64,000 nt of DNA from NCBI GenBank assembly GCA_947458455.1, contig CANGYJ010000001.1, forward strand, positions 310,001 to 374,000, written 5' to 3'. Source of the stretch: Verrucomicrobiaceae bacterium. GTDB lineage: Bacteria; Verrucomicrobiota; Verrucomicrobiia; Verrucomicrobiales; Verrucomicrobiaceae. The notes under the pieces were generated by a model, which made no database searches, was not told where the DNA came from, and was given only the letters and a program-made list of their open reading frames with translations. Shown piece by piece: positions 16,412-25,477 of this stretch; positions within the stretch are counted from its first letter, which is position 1, and each line of letters begins with the position of its first letter. The translations under genes and the position numbers were made by a program.

Positions 16412-17069
16412 CTATGACCGGCGTGCTCTCTGAATGCGCCTGGCGAGTCCTGCGGGCAGGACAATCATCACGCTACCTGGTTCAGGCACCGCGTGGGTTT
16501 GCAGGGTGCAGGCTGTGAGCGGAGCGGTGAAGTCACCGCCGCCTTGCACATTGTGCAGGCCGCCCCAGACAGGATTGAGGGCGTTGGAAAGAGGGTATTC
16601 CCAAGGAAGGGCCTCGGAGGGGCTGGGCAGGGCCAGTCGTTGGCAGGATTGAGATCGCTGCTGTCATTGGTGACGAAGGCCCACTGGCTGCCATTCGTGA
16701 TGCTAAAATCGTTGTAACCCCAGAGGTAAGCCAGTTCTCCGGCGGCGAAGACATCGTCGGAGAGACCTTGGTCAGACTGGCCGCTGAGCTGGAGGATGCC
16801 GCTCTTGTTGAAATAGGAGATGGAAGAGTTCCAGCCGTTGATGGAAGGAGCTTCGGCACGGGCAAATGGTTTCCAGTTGTCGATCCAGTTGGCGATGTTG
16901 TTTCCAGTGGGGGGAATCCCGCATCAAAGTTGCCGAATTCGAATACGAAGCTGGTGTCGAGGGCCGTGACGCCATCTTGCTTCAGGAGGGTGTTTCCTGG
17001 AGTGTTTTAGAAATTGATCGAGCCGACGTTGAGCGAGGTCGGCATCAGCCCCTGCGCACTGCAAATCAT
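16412..17069 (-). pseudogene. Broken PEP-CTERM exported protein
   Basis: Three minus-strand pieces form a single decayed gene. An N-terminal stretch (ALVMICSAQGLMPTSLNVGSIN) ends at a TAA. The next frame carries LLKQDGVTALDTSFVFEFGNFDAGF and, after another shift, ANWIDNWKPFARAE ... DVFAAGELAYLWGYNDF. The last frame ends with VPEPGSVMIVLPAGLARRIQRARRS (quoted: VPEPGS, then a hydrophobic stretch, then RRIQRARRS), a PEP-CTERM sorting signal read by exosortase. At least one nonsense and two frameshift lesions are present, so it cannot be functional. Exosortase is not in the window. Confidence 0.7.
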
Positions 17070-17311
17070 GACCAGCGCAGCCTTTCTCCACGCGGATAGG
17101 GCGGAGAAGAAAGGGACAAGAGGCTGGCGTGAGTGAAATAAGATCTAAAAAATCACCTAATATTATAATAAATTAAAATGTAATTTACATATCTACGGTG
17201 TCTTGGGGAATGAATTATTAGAAAGCGTCTTCGCCGAGGGAAAACACCTTGGAAGGCGGAGCGGAGGTGTGTTACAGGGACCGCTCAAACCTACCCACAA
17301 TCGCTCTTCAC

Positions 17312-17899
17312 ATGAAATGCATCTTTATCGGCGGCGGCCATGGGCGGGTGCTGCTCGAAACGCTCGAGCAGCTGCGTCCGGGCGTGGTTGTGGGTATTTT
17401 GGACTCTCAGCCCGGTTTGTAGCAGATCGCCGAGGTGCCGGTGCTCGGGGGAGGTGAGATGCTCTCCAGGCTCAAGGAGCTACATTTCACCCATTTTGTC
17501 ATCGGTGTAGGCAGTTCCCAGCCGTGCCGTATCCGGGCGGAACTGTATCTCGCCGCCCGAAAGGCGGTCTGGAGCCTCTCGGTGTGGTTCACCCGCAAAC
17601 GTTCGTCTCTCATCAGTCGGAAATGGCGGCGGGCTGTCAGATCATGGCTCGGGCCGTGGTGAATACCGGAGCGCGGCTCGGTGGTCATGTGCTGATCAAC
17701 ACCGGGTGTATCCTGGAGCATGACGTGGTCATCGGGGCGCATAGCCTCATTGGCAGCGGCATGGAGCTCGGCGGCGGCGTGCAGTTAAGTGAGAGAACGC
17801 TGATCGGTGCTGGAGTGGTGGTTCGGCAAGGCAATTCGGCTCGGTGCCCATCTGGTGATCGGGAAGCTGGATGTGCACGATGGCACGGAAATCGCATGA
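17312..17899 (+). pseudogene. NeuD/PglD-like sugar O-/N-acyltransferase, broken
   Basis: The frame from ATG 17312 starts MKCIFIGGGHGRVLLETLEQ, the Rossmann-like N-terminus of PglD/NeuD acyltransferases, but meets a TAG at about 17418. It then continues (IAEVPVLGGGEMLSRLKELH, HFVIGVGSSQPCRI), shifts frame near 17565, and resumes as GLEPLGVVHPQTFVS and the left-handed beta-helix hexapeptides (VVNTGARLGGHVLINTGCI, DVVIGAHSLIGSG). A final shift leads to AIRLGAHLVIGKLDVHDGTEIA and TGA at 17897. Such enzymes acylate UDP-sugars for surface polysaccharides; this copy is dead. Its second half is the N-terminal part of the misleading track ORF 17524..18594. Confidence 0.8.
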
Positions 17900-18033
17900 G
17901 CCGCGTCTCCCCCGCCCATCGTGTGAGCCTTTGGTGGCGGCTATTGGCCTGGGCCGGTGCCTTGGCGGGCTTGCTGGCTGCCTTTTGGCATGACTGGACA
18001 GTGCCGCTGCTCGGCATGGACCTGCGGACCAAG
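17896..18033 (+). pseudogene. Fragment of a membrane protein N-terminus
   Basis: Immediately after the acyltransferase remnant (ATGA overlap at 17896) the frame reads MSRVSPAHRVSLWWRLLAWAG followed by ALAGLLAAFWHDW, a start with one transmembrane helix that then fuses into oxidoreductase sequence. It was presumably the 5' end of the next gene in a former polysaccharide operon. Family not recognised. Confidence 0.4.
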
Positions 18034-18348
18034 CCCGGCCATGTGCTTATCGAGGCTCAGGAAGCGGTGAAAGCGGCGATGAAGCTGGGCAAGCATTTCT
18101 ATTGCGAAAAGCCGCTGGCGCACACCATCGAGGAGACGCGTATCATGGCAAAGGTGGCCGCCGAGATGAAAGTGGTTGCGCAAACGGGCAACACCGGCCA
18201 TGCCAGCGAAGGTCTGCGGCTGTCGAAGGAATGGTTCGACGTCGGAGCCATCGGCGCGGTGAAGGAGGTGTATGTGTGGTCGGATCGGCCCGGCAAGTTC
18301 TGGGATTCGCAGAGCAAGCCACGGCCTGTCGAAGTGGACGGCATGCAG
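18034..18348 (+). pseudogene. Gfo/Idh/MocA oxidoreductase internal fragment
   Basis: An in-frame stretch of about 100 codons (AVKAAMKLGKHFYCEKPLAH, MAKVAAEMKVVAQTGNTGH, EWFDVGAIGAVKEVYVWSD) matches the central part of secreted Gfo/Idh/MocA oxidoreductases, including the E-K-P catalytic lysine motif. The intact oxidoreductase at 21742 has the equivalent segment ([19 protein letters not shown]). Both the NAD-binding N-terminus and the C-terminal half are missing. Confidence 0.75.
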
Positions 18349-18594
18349 CTCGATCAGCCATTGGAGTTGGAACTGGTGCTTGAACTCGAAAGTGAACAGT
18401 TCGTGCCGCTTTTCATTCTGTGCGTTGATTCCATCACACCTCTTCATGAAGCCCACCTTCTTTCCGAAATCAGGCTGCCAGGTTGGCAAGAGGGGTTGAT
18501 TCTCAACTTCAATTCCGACTCGATGCGTGATGGTATCCGACGTATCAGTCTCACTCGCTCGCAAAGCCATTTCATCACGAGTTCCGAACCTTAA
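18349..18594 (+). pseudogene. GxxExxY (PD-(D/E)XK-like) protein C-terminal fragment
   Basis: The frame continues as LELVLELESEQFVPLF, then SITPLHEAHLLSEIRLPGWQ and EGLILNFNSDSMRDGIRRIS. This matches the C-terminal end of GxxExxY proteins, which typically read ...P-I-H-x-A-Q-L-L-x-Y-L-R-L...G-L-L-I-N-F-N...G-I-x-R. Only about 75 codons remain, without the G-x-x-E-x-x-Y motif. Confidence 0.6.
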
Positions 18595-18648
18595 TCCCTC
18601 TTTGCGACCTTCCAATCTCCGCGGTGCAAAAGCAGCCTCCTAACCTCC

Positions 18649-19641
18649 ATGAAACTCACCCTCACCCTTCTAACCTTCCTCACCGCCTCTACCTTCGCCC
18701 TCGATCCGCATGTTGAGGCCGTCACCCGCATCGTCGAGGCCGCCAAAGGCAAGGTCGAGAAAACCGAAGACGGTCAGAGCTTGAAACTCGTCGATCTCGC
18801 CGTGCCAAACGCAGGTCCGCATGACCACCGCAAAGACGATCCTTATGACGCCGCCTTCTTCGAGCACCTCAGCCACATCACCACGCTCGAATCCCTCAAC
18901 GTCATCTCCACCAAAGCCAACGACGAATGGATCGCGCCACTCGGCAAGCTCACGAACCTCAAAACGCTGCGTTTCACCAACAACGGCAAACTCACCGATG
19001 CCGGTATGGCGACCTTTGCCAGGCTTAAAAACCTCGAATCCTTCTCTTTCGTCGGCACCGCCATCACCGGCAAAGCCTATGCGAAATGCAGCAACTGGAG
19101 CAAAGTCACCAAAGTGAGCCATCGCGGCAGCAGCATCGACGACGAGGGCCTCAAACAGCTCAGCGAGCATCTCCCCAACCTCGAAAGCATCAGCCTCGCC
19201 CACGCCAAATTCACCGACGCGGGCGCTGTCCACCTCGCGAACCTCACCAAGCTCAAAGGCCTCGAAATTGGCACCAAGAACGCCACGCCTGCCTGCCTCA
19301 AAAACCTCGCCAGCCTCCCGATCGAGTATTTGCAGCTCGGCGACGGCCTCGATGCCCCTGAAGGCATCGCCGCCTGCAAAGCCCTCGCATCGCTGAAACG
19401 CCTCACACTCACCCACTGCGAAAAACTCGATGAGGCAGGCCTCGCGCTCGCCGCCGCACTCACCCAGCTCGATCAACTCGAAATCGGCGGCCTTGCCATC
19501 CCCGACGAACGCATCCCGCAACTCGCCGCCTTCGCCCACCTCAAAGAATTGAAGCTCATCAACCGTCCCAAAGGCTACCCGCCCGAAACCCAGGCCAAAA
19601 TCAAAGCCCTGCTGCCCAAGGTCGAGGTGAAGTTTCAGTGA
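18649..19641 (+). CDS. Exported leucine-rich repeat protein
   Basis: A 330-aa protein with signal peptide MKLTLTLLTFLTASTFA and a run of LRR units: LTNLKTLRFTNNGKLTDAGM, LKNLESFSFVGTAITGKA, LPNLESISLAHAKFTDAGA, LTKLKGLEIGTKNATP, LASLKRLTLTHCEKLDEAGL, LTQLDQLEIGGLAIPDE, FAHLKELKLINRPKG. The unit L..L..L.L....I.D.G is the GALA/RNI-like type common in Planctomycetes and Verrucomicrobia, with unknown ligands. The horseshoe probably mediates protein binding outside the cytoplasm. It follows the pseudogene block and precedes glycogen synthase on the same strand with a gap of about 90 bp. Confidence 0.82.
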   Translation: MKLTLTLLTFLTASTFALDPHVEAVTRIVEAAKGKVEKTEDGQSLKLVDLAVPNAGPHDHRKDDPYDAAFFEHLSHITTLESLNVISTKANDEWIAPLGKLTNLKTLRFTNNGKLTDAGMATFARLKNLESFSFVGTAITGKAYAKCSNWSKVTKVSHRGSSIDDEGLKQLSEHLPNLESISLAHAKFTDAGAVHLANLTKLKGLEIGTKNATPACLKNLASLPIEYLQLGDGLDAPEGIAACKALASLKRLTLTHCEKLDEAGLALAAALTQLDQLEIGGLAIPDERIPQLAAFAHLKELKLINRPKGYPPETQAKIKALLPKVEVKFQ

Positions 19642-19732
19642 GAGCGTCGCCTGAAGGCGGAGTTTTCGCCGGGAGGACGAAGAAGTGCATTGAAGAGCGG
19701 GCGGCACTCGCCACATGCTGGGGTTCCCCTTC

Positions 19733-20935
19733 ATGAAAGCCCTGTTTTTGACCAACGAATACCCACCGCACATTTATGGCGGTGCGGGTGTGCATGTGGA
19801 ATACCTCTCGAAAGAGCTGGCCAAGCTCATGGAGATCGAGGTGCGCTGCTTTGGTGATCAAGACGACACGCAGCCCAATCTCCGCGTGATTGGCACGCAG
19901 ATCGACACGGCCGATTGGACGTCTCCAGTGCATTTGAAATCAGTCTTTGGCGCTTTGCAGCGCTGTCTGGATTTCAACACGAAGAACATCGACGCCTCGC
20001 TGGTGCATCTGCACACCTGGTACTCTCACTTTGGCGGCATTCTGGCGAAGCTGAACTACGGCGTGCCGATGGTGCTCACGGTGCATTCGCTGGAGCCGCT
20101 GCGCCCGTGGAAACGGGAGCAGCTCGGCGGAGGTTATGATTTCACGGTCTGGCTGGAGGCCACGGCCCTGAAAATGGCCGATGCGGTCATCGCGGTGAGC
20201 GAGGAGACGAAGGTGGACCTGCTCCGCCTGTTTGAGCTCGATCCGCATAAGCTTCACGTCATCCACAACGGCATCGACCTCGATGAATACCACCGTGTGG
20301 AGGCTCCCGAGGTGCTGCTCAAGCACGGTGTCGATCCGGCGAAGCCGTATGTGCTCTTCGTGGGCCGCATCACGCGTCAAAAAGGCATCATCCATCTCGT
20401 GCGTGCCATTGAGCACCTCGATCCTGAGATTCAGGTGGTGCTCTGTGCCGGTGCGCCGGACACGCCGGAGATCAAAGCCGAGATGGAGGCCGCGGTGGCT
20501 GCGGTAAGTTCGAAGCGTCCAGGGATCGTCTGGATTCAGGCGATGTTGCCGGTGCAGGAAAAGATCGCCATGTATTCGCACGCGGCCGTCTTTTGCTGCC
20601 CGTCGATCTATGAGCCCTTTGGCATCATCAATCTCGAAGCCATGGCCTGCGAGACCGCCGTCGTCGCCAGCGCCGTCGGTGGCATCAAAGAAGTCGTCGT
20701 TCATGGCGAGACTGGCCTGCTTATCCCTCTCGAACAGCAGACCGAAAGCCCCTTTGAGGCGCTGCATCCTGAAAAATATGCGAAAGACCTCGCGAACGGC
20801 ATCAATCAACTCATGCGTGATGAACCGAAACGCCAAGCGATGGCCTTCGCCGGCCGCAAACGCGCGGTCGATCACTTCAGTTGGAAATCCATCGCCCGGA
20901 AGACGCTGGCACTCTACAAGACGCTGATGGAGTGA
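19733..20935 (+). CDS. glgA: Glycogen synthase, GT4 (corynebacterial) type
   Basis: The start at 19733 (MKALFLTNEYPPHIYGGAGVH) was chosen over the longer ORF because GT4 synthases begin at this beta strand. Visible features: N-terminal GGAGVHVEYL loop, HLHTWYSHFGGILAKL, FVGRITRQKGIIHLVRAIEH in the C-terminal GT-B half, and the donor-site motif SIYEPFGIINLEAMACETAVV (seen in pieces: YEPFGIINLEAMAC), with the E-x7-E spacing of GT4 enzymes. At 400 aa it matches the actinobacterial/verrucomicrobial glycogen synthase or ADP/UDP-glucose alpha-glucosyltransferase type rather than the 480-aa GT5 GlgA. It adds glucosyl units to alpha-glucan, or makes maltose-1-phosphate in GlgM-type relatives. No other glycogen gene is adjacent. 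Confidence 0.85.
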   Translation: MKALFLTNEYPPHIYGGAGVHVEYLSKELAKLMEIEVRCFGDQDDTQPNLRVIGTQIDTADWTSPVHLKSVFGALQRCLDFNTKNIDASLVHLHTWYSHFGGILAKLNYGVPMVLTVHSLEPLRPWKREQLGGGYDFTVWLEATALKMADAVIAVSEETKVDLLRLFELDPHKLHVIHNGIDLDEYHRVEAPEVLLKHGVDPAKPYVLFVGRITRQKGIIHLVRAIEHLDPEIQVVLCAGAPDTPEIKAEMEAAVAAVSSKRPGIVWIQAMLPVQEKIAMYSHAAVFCCPSIYEPFGIINLEAMACETAVVASAVGGIKEVVVHGETGLLIPLEQQTESPFEALHPEKYAKDLANGINQLMRDEPKRQAMAFAGRKRAVDHFSWKSIARKTLALYKTLME

Positions 20936-21103
20936 TTAACCGAGTTTCGATTTTCGTTTTGTCTCAGCCTCTGGCGCGACCGCCACGCCAGCCCATTGGA
21001 AGCTGCGGAGGTTACCGGCCATGACAGGATACTTGTCCTCTGCATCCCAAAGTTTCTGGAGAAACTTGGAGACTCGGGGTTGGGTGTTTTTGGATTTTGG
21101 CAT
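20936..21103 (-). CDS. Small hypothetical protein (55 aa) paired with GNAT-like gene
   Basis: A 55-residue basic protein beginning MPKSKNTQPRVSKFLQKLWD, starting two bases after the TAG of the upstream GNAT-like gene. The tight spacing supports co-translation. It contains no recognised domain. The longer frame in the track (from 21280) is rejected because it runs antiparallel through the upstream gene. Function unknown; it could be an accessory or regulatory partner. Confidence 0.45.
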   Translation of the reverse strand: MPKSKNTQPRVSKFLQKLWDAEDKYPVMAGNLRSFQWAGVAVAPEAETKRKSKLG

Positions 21104-21105
21104 GG

Positions 21106-21723
21106 CTATTGTTTGGTTACGACAAAAGGTGTCGCATCTCTTTGGAGGTTCGCAAGATTTCTCCCGCGTATGAAAAAGTGATCTTGAACCTTTCGCTTGT
21201 TCTCTTGAAGTGCGGCTGCCTTGTAAAATCCAGCCGATGCAAGGGTGGCCTCGCCCCAGATCAGTGGAATTTTCGTGCAACGTGTGATGTGACCAAGCGC
21301 AAGGAGCATGGAGGCCCCGATCCTCCGGTATCCACTGCTCTTGTCATAGAGCGGGTGTGAGGCGAGAAAATCCAGCACCAGGTGATTGCACCAAGTGCGG
21401 CGACACCATGCCATGCCTATAATGTCGTTGCTGCCAGGGAGTTTCGCCACAAGCAGGAAGCCCAGTTCATCATGGCCCTTCGCTGACCTCAGTACGAGTT
21501 CATCAATGGACCCCACGTTCTCCGCACGTCCTGCATAATATCTCCACCGTTTCCCGGCCAAGCTGGCAAACTCAATCGAGTCTCGCGAGTTCACCATGTC
21601 AGTGGGCGATCTTGCATCATTCCACGAATCCAGTCGTTCTGCGTCTGCGGAATCGCCAAAACTCACACTCAAGAACTGCTCTCCCTTCGGAGTAACGACG
21701 GGAGGTTGAATGAAAGGCTTCAT
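21106..21723 (-). CDS. GNAT-like N-acetyltransferase family protein
   Basis: A 205-aa protein with no signal peptide. The C-terminal half fits the GNAT order: central strand FLLVAKLPGSNDIIGMAW, strand HLVLDFLASHPLY, acetyl-CoA-binding region GYRRIGASMLLALGHI (a loose version of R-x-x-G-x-G/A), then IPLIWGEATLASAGFYKAA, typical of motif B where a residue leads into an FY of the C-terminal strand. The pyrophosphate-binding loop is divergent, so activity is uncertain. The substrate cannot be inferred. It begins 18 bp after the oxidoreductase stop and is followed by a 55-aa ORF, forming a likely three-gene minus-strand unit. Confidence 0.55.
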   Translation of the reverse strand: MKPFIQPPVVTPKGEQFLSVSFGDSADAERLDSWNDARSPTDMVNSRDSIEFASLAGKRWRYYAGRAENVGSIDELVLRSAKGHDELGFLLVAKLPGSNDIIGMAWCRRTWCNHLVLDFLASHPLYDKSSGYRRIGASMLLALGHITRCTKIPLIWGEATLASAGFYKAAALQENKRKVQDHFFIRGRNLANLQRDATPFVVTKQ

Positions 21724-21741
21724 AGATGACTCAACTTCGCT

Positions 21742-23169
21742 TTACAACTTCCATCCTGCCCGCGGCTCGCGAGAGAGGAAGCGGTTCGCCGTTTCCATGT
21801 TGGTGATGCGCATGGTTTTGGCGTCCCAGAGGATTTTGCCTCCGGCGCGGTGGGCCACATTGCCGAGGTGATTGGCCTCAGTGAGCGGTCCGGCGTAGCT
21901 GAAGGGACTGCCGGTGGGCGTGCCATTTTTGATGGCATTGAGCCACTCGGCGTGGTGGCCGGGTGAATCGGGAATGAAGGGCGTGGGGCGGACGAAGTCT
22001 TTGAACTGGTTCTCCGGCAGGAGGAGGTGCTTGCCGTAATCGGAGAGGAGCATGCCTTTGTCGCCGATGAAGAGGACGCCGCTGCTCCATTGGCTGATGA
22101 CGGGATCATTCGTCCAGGCCTCGGGTTTGCTGGAGCCTTGATGCCAGTGGATCTTGCAGGCGGGCATGTCGCCACGCGGGCCGTATTCATACACCGCATG
22201 CATGTTGGCCGGGGCGATCTCGGGATGTGCTTTGGGCCCAAAGGCCTCGATGCTGAGTGGGGCGTCGAGTTTGAGTGCCCAGAAGGGCAGGTCATTCCAA
22301 TGGCTGCCGAGATCGCTCATGGTGCCATTGCCGAAATCCCACCAGCGATACCATTTGGGGCCGGGGAAATAGACCTCGTTGTAGGGGCGCATCGGCGCGG
22401 GGCCGATCCACAGGTCCCAGTCGAGGTAGGTCGGCGGCTCCTGAGCCTCTTTCGGGCGTTCATCGACGAAGATGATGTCCTTGTTCTTCTCTGCTTCCTC
22501 CTTGGTTTGCAGTCCCCAGGCACGCGAGACGCACACATGCGCCTCGGTGACCTTGCCGATGGCGCCACTTTGGATCAGCTCGACCACACGGCGGTAGTTG
22601 GCGCTGGAATGGATTTGCGTGCCCATCTGCGTGGCCACACCGGCCTCAGCGGCGGCTTGGGTGATGAGGCGGGCCTCGGCTACATTGTGTGAGAGTGGCT
22701 TTTCGCAATACACCGGCTTCTTCATGAGCAACGCGGGAAGCGTGGCATAGGCGTGGGTGTGCTCGGTGGTGCTGACGACGACGCCGTCGATCTCGCTGGG
22801 CTTCAGCGTGTCGTAGAGCTTGCGGAAATCTCGGAAGGTCTGCGCACCCGGATGGAATTTGGAGGCGAGTTCTAGGTTGTGCGCATTCACATCGCACAGC
22901 GCGACGATGTTTTCAGCCGCATCGGCGGCGGAGGGCAGGGCAGGGGGCGGCGTTTTTGGGTCGGCCCCGTCTTTTTTCTTCGGCAGGGCCATGGGGATGC
23001 CGCTGATGCTGGAGAGATTGCCACCGCCGCGTCCGCCCACGCCGATGAAGACGAGATTGAGCTTCGCATTCGGCGAGCGGGAGCGGGTGATGGCCGGAAA
23101 AGCCAGGCTGGCCGCGGCGGCGGCTCCGCTGGCGAGAAACTGGCGGCGTGAGGTGCGTGAGGAACTCAT
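21742..23169 (-). CDS. Tat-exported Gfo/Idh/MocA-family oxidoreductase
   Basis: The start at 23169 gives [20 protein letters not shown], a twin-arginine signal (SRRQFL). The NAD(P)-binding Rossmann motif [13 protein letters not shown] follows, then [19 protein letters not shown], the catalytic-lysine motif [13 protein letters not shown] and [12 protein letters not shown] in the C-terminal domain. Length (475 aa) fits secreted Planctomycetes/Verrucomicrobia members, which carry a tightly bound nicotinamide cofactor and act on sugars or inositols. An insertion with [17 protein letters not shown] after the Rossmann motif is unusual. A dead fragment of the same family lies at 18034. Confidence 0.9.
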   Translation of the reverse strand: MSSSRTSRRQFLASGAAAAASLAFPAITRSRSPNAKLNLVFIGVGGRGGGNLSSISGIPMALPKKKDGADPKTPPPALPSAADAAENIVALCDVNAHNLELASKFHPGAQTFRDFRKLYDTLKPSEIDGVVVSTTEHTHAYATLPALLMKKPVYCEKPLSHNVAEARLITQAAAEAGVATQMGTQIHSSANYRRVVELIQSGAIGKVTEAHVCVSRAWGLQTKEEAEKNKDIIFVDERPKEAQEPPTYLDWDLWIGPAPMRPYNEVYFPGPKWYRWWDFGNGTMSDLGSHWNDLPFWALKLDAPLSIEAFGPKAHPEIAPANMHAVYEYGPRGDMPACKIHWHQGSSKPEAWTNDPVISQWSSGVLFIGDKGMLLSDYGKHLLLPENQFKDFVRPTPFIPDSPGHHAEWLNAIKNGTPTGSPFSYAGPLTEANHLGNVAHRAGGKILWDAKTMRITNMETANRFLSREPRAGWKL

Positions 23170-23209
23170 GGTCAGGTGGTAACGACGTGGCGGGCGGTGT
23201 CTTGCTGGT

Positions 23210-24094
23210 TCATTGCCCGGTGAGAAAGCTGTGCAGCTCCTTTCGTGCCAGCAAACCTTCACGCCAAGCGAGGGGAATGGCGTCGAGGCCATGTGTGGCT
23301 CCAAGCAGCATCCCGAGCACCAAGGCGCGGGCACAGTTATCACCCCCAGCCATGGCGTTTTCGATGCTGGCCAGCTCGAAATCGTGGCCGTGATGCTTCA
23401 CGAGCCACAAAACGGCCGGAAGTGCCTGTGGAATGGGGCAGGCAAGCCCGAGCTTGCCGATGCCATCGGAGTCTCCAGCCGCCTCGGCAGCGTCGAGAGC
23501 CCATTTGGGGGCGGTTTGAGCGATCACTTCGGGCAGCGAGCCGCCATGCAAAAGCCGGTGGGTGGCCCGGGCGAGGAATGCCGCGCATTCGAGGGTCTCC
23601 GGTGAGCGATGCGTGAGGACGGTTTGCTCGATGGCGGCCGCCACGGCCTCGGATTCAGGCTTGTCAGCCAAAAACGCCATCAGTGGGGCGATGCGGGCGG
23701 GGCCAGCGAGTTCATCCGAGGCCGCGCCGCTCGTCGCAGGCGTGGCACCGGCCTGAAGATTGGCTAGCGTGGCTTTGGTGGCCTTGTCCACATAGTCGTC
23801 GTAGTCGGGCCACATGGCCTGCCAATCGGCGAGGAAGGCGGCGGCCTCCCAGCGGCGTTTGCGATGCAGAAAGGCCAGCAGGCGCAGGGCCTGATCTCCG
23901 GCATGGCCTTGGGCACCTGCCTGCTTGCGGGGATGATACGACTTGGCTCCGGGGGCATGGTATCCCGTGACGCGGCCATGGCGGCGCACGATCACCTCGG
24001 GATCGTAGATCCAGTGAACTCCAAGAGAGAGGGCTTCAGCGATGAAACTGCCGTGCAGCATGCCGACGACGCGAGAGTGGAAATCTAGGGACAT
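23210..24094 (-). CDS. ADP-ribosylglycohydrolase-family protein, possibly altered metal site
   Basis: A 294-aa all-helical protein with the ARH layout: N-terminal [20 protein letters not shown], central helices, and the C-terminal [20 protein letters not shown] corresponding to the G-G-D-T/N-x-x-x-A...G-A motif. In ARH enzymes the T-D-D-T and G-G-D-T-D motifs bind two Mg ions. Here the first reads [10 protein letters not shown] and the second GGDNC, so ligands are partly substituted and hydrolase activity is doubtful, as in J1-crystallin-like members. It lies 40 bp upstream of the oxidoreductase on the same strand and diverges from the flavoprotein gene. Confidence 0.78.
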   Translation of the reverse strand: MSLDFHSRVVGMLHGSFIAEALSLGVHWIYDPEVIVRRHGRVTGYHAPGAKSYHPRKQAGAQGHAGDQALRLLAFLHRKRRWEAAAFLADWQAMWPDYDDYVDKATKATLANLQAGATPATSGAASDELAGPARIAPLMAFLADKPESEAVAAAIEQTVLTHRSPETLECAAFLARATHRLLHGGSLPEVIAQTAPKWALDAAEAAGDSDGIGKLGLACPIPQALPAVLWLVKHHGHDFELASIENAMAGGDNCARALVLGMLLGATHGLDAIPLAWREGLLARKELHSFLTGQ

Positions 24095-24199
24095 ATTGCG
24101 GACGTAGCTTTGCCGTCATCAAATAGCAAACCAAGCGCAGCACTTCGTATTTCCATGCTTGCTCCGGAAGACAAAAAAGAGCATTTCATCTCCTACCTC

Positions 24200-25453
24200 A
24201 TGCAAAACGATTACGATGCCATCATCATTGGAGGCGGCCCTGCCGGAGCCACGGCGGCCATGACACTGCGCCAGGCTGGCCGGAAGGTGCTGCTACTCGA
24301 AAAGGAGAAGTTTCCGCGCTTTCACATCGGTGAATCGCTCCTGCCATATAACCGCCCCATTTTTGACGAACTCGGCGTATGGGAAAAGATCCAAGCCGCC
24401 GGTTTCATGACGAAGCGCGGAGCGCAGTTCTGGATGGGCGATGGCTCGATGCACACGAGGCTGAATTTCTCCCGCGGTTCGTTCACGGAGTTTCCCGAAG
24501 CCATCCAGGTCGAGCGGTCCAAGTTTGACGACATCCTGCTCCGTCACGCCGAGGAACTCGGTGCCGAGGTGCGTGAAGAAACGCTCGTCACCGGCCATGA
24601 AGTGGAAAAAGACCGCGTCACCCTCCGCGTGAAAGCCAAGGACGGCAGCGAGCAGGAGGTCACGGCTTCCTTCCTCGTGGATGCGAGCGGCTTGAACAAC
24701 TTCACCGCCAACCGCGAGAAGCTGCGCGAGTACTACCCCGGCCACAAAAAGATCGCCATCTTCGGCCACTACAGCGGCGTGCTCATGACCGAGGGCGAGG
24801 AAAAGGGGGACATCCTCATCGTGCGCCGCAAGAACTCGTGGTTCTGGATGATCCCGCTGGCCGACGACAAGGTCAGCGTGGGCCTGGTGCTCGACTTGAA
24901 TGACTTCAAAGAGCTGAAGCAGGAGCCGCTGGCCGTCTTTGAAGATGCCGTGACCTCCACCGCAGCCGTGCGCGATCGCATGATGAACGCCAAGCCGATC
25001 AATCAGGGGCATGTGCTGAGCGATTTCTCCTACACGAACAAAAAGCTCGTCTCCGACCGTGTGGTGCGTGTGGGCGATGCCGCCGGATTTATCGATCCCA
25101 TCTTCTCCAGCGGCGTGATGCTGGCCATGCACAGCGGGCAGAAAGGTGCCCAGGTGGTGCACGAGGCTCTTGCTACCGGCCGCACGATGACCTCATCGAT
25201 GAAGCGCTACGAAAAGGCCACGAACAAGCATGTGGGACGCTTCTGGCAGTTCATCGAAAAATTCTACACGAAGCACTTCGCGCAGCTCTTCTTCCAGCCG
25301 GTGAACCGCTTCCGCGTGGTCTGCGCGATCAATTGCGTGCTCGCCGGGTGTCCTGAGATGACGTTTGCTACATGGTGGAGGCTGAAATTCTTCTTCGGCC
25401 TCGTCTGGCTCCAGAAGCGCTTCTCGCTGGCGAAGCCGATCGAGATCGGTTGA
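24200..25453 (+). CDS. FAD-dependent oxidoreductase, tryptophan-halogenase-like
   Basis: The start at 24200 (MQNDYDAIIIGGGPAGATAA) places the dinucleotide-binding GxGxxG at the N-terminus; the 30 upstream residues in the track look non-coding. The second FAD motif is VVRVGDAAGFIDPIFSSGV and the HIGESLLPYN lead is typical of halogenase/geranylgeranyl reductase-like monooxygenases. SWFWMIPLADDKVSVG corresponds to the W-x-W-x-I-P halogenase motif. Whether it halogenates or merely oxidises/reduces a hydrophobic substrate cannot be decided by eye. No biosynthetic cluster surrounds it. Confidence 0.82.
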   Translation: MQNDYDAIIIGGGPAGATAAMTLRQAGRKVLLLEKEKFPRFHIGESLLPYNRPIFDELGVWEKIQAAGFMTKRGAQFWMGDGSMHTRLNFSRGSFTEFPEAIQVERSKFDDILLRHAEELGAEVREETLVTGHEVEKDRVTLRVKAKDGSEQEVTASFLVDASGLNNFTANREKLREYYPGHKKIAIFGHYSGVLMTEGEEKGDILIVRRKNSWFWMIPLADDKVSVGLVLDLNDFKELKQEPLAVFEDAVTSTAAVRDRMMNAKPINQGHVLSDFSYTNKKLVSDRVVRVGDAAGFIDPIFSSGVMLAMHSGQKGAQVVHEALATGRTMTSSMKRYEKATNKHVGRFWQFIEKFYTKHFAQLFFQPVNRFRVVCAINCVLAGCPEMTFATWWRLKFFFGLVWLQKRFSLAKPIEIG

Positions 25454-25477
25454 AGCCGGTGAAGCACTCCGGCCCCT

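Noticed and set aside
17524-18594. Single intact 356-aa protein
   Set aside because: Its segments match four unrelated families in sequence, so it is treated as fused remnants.
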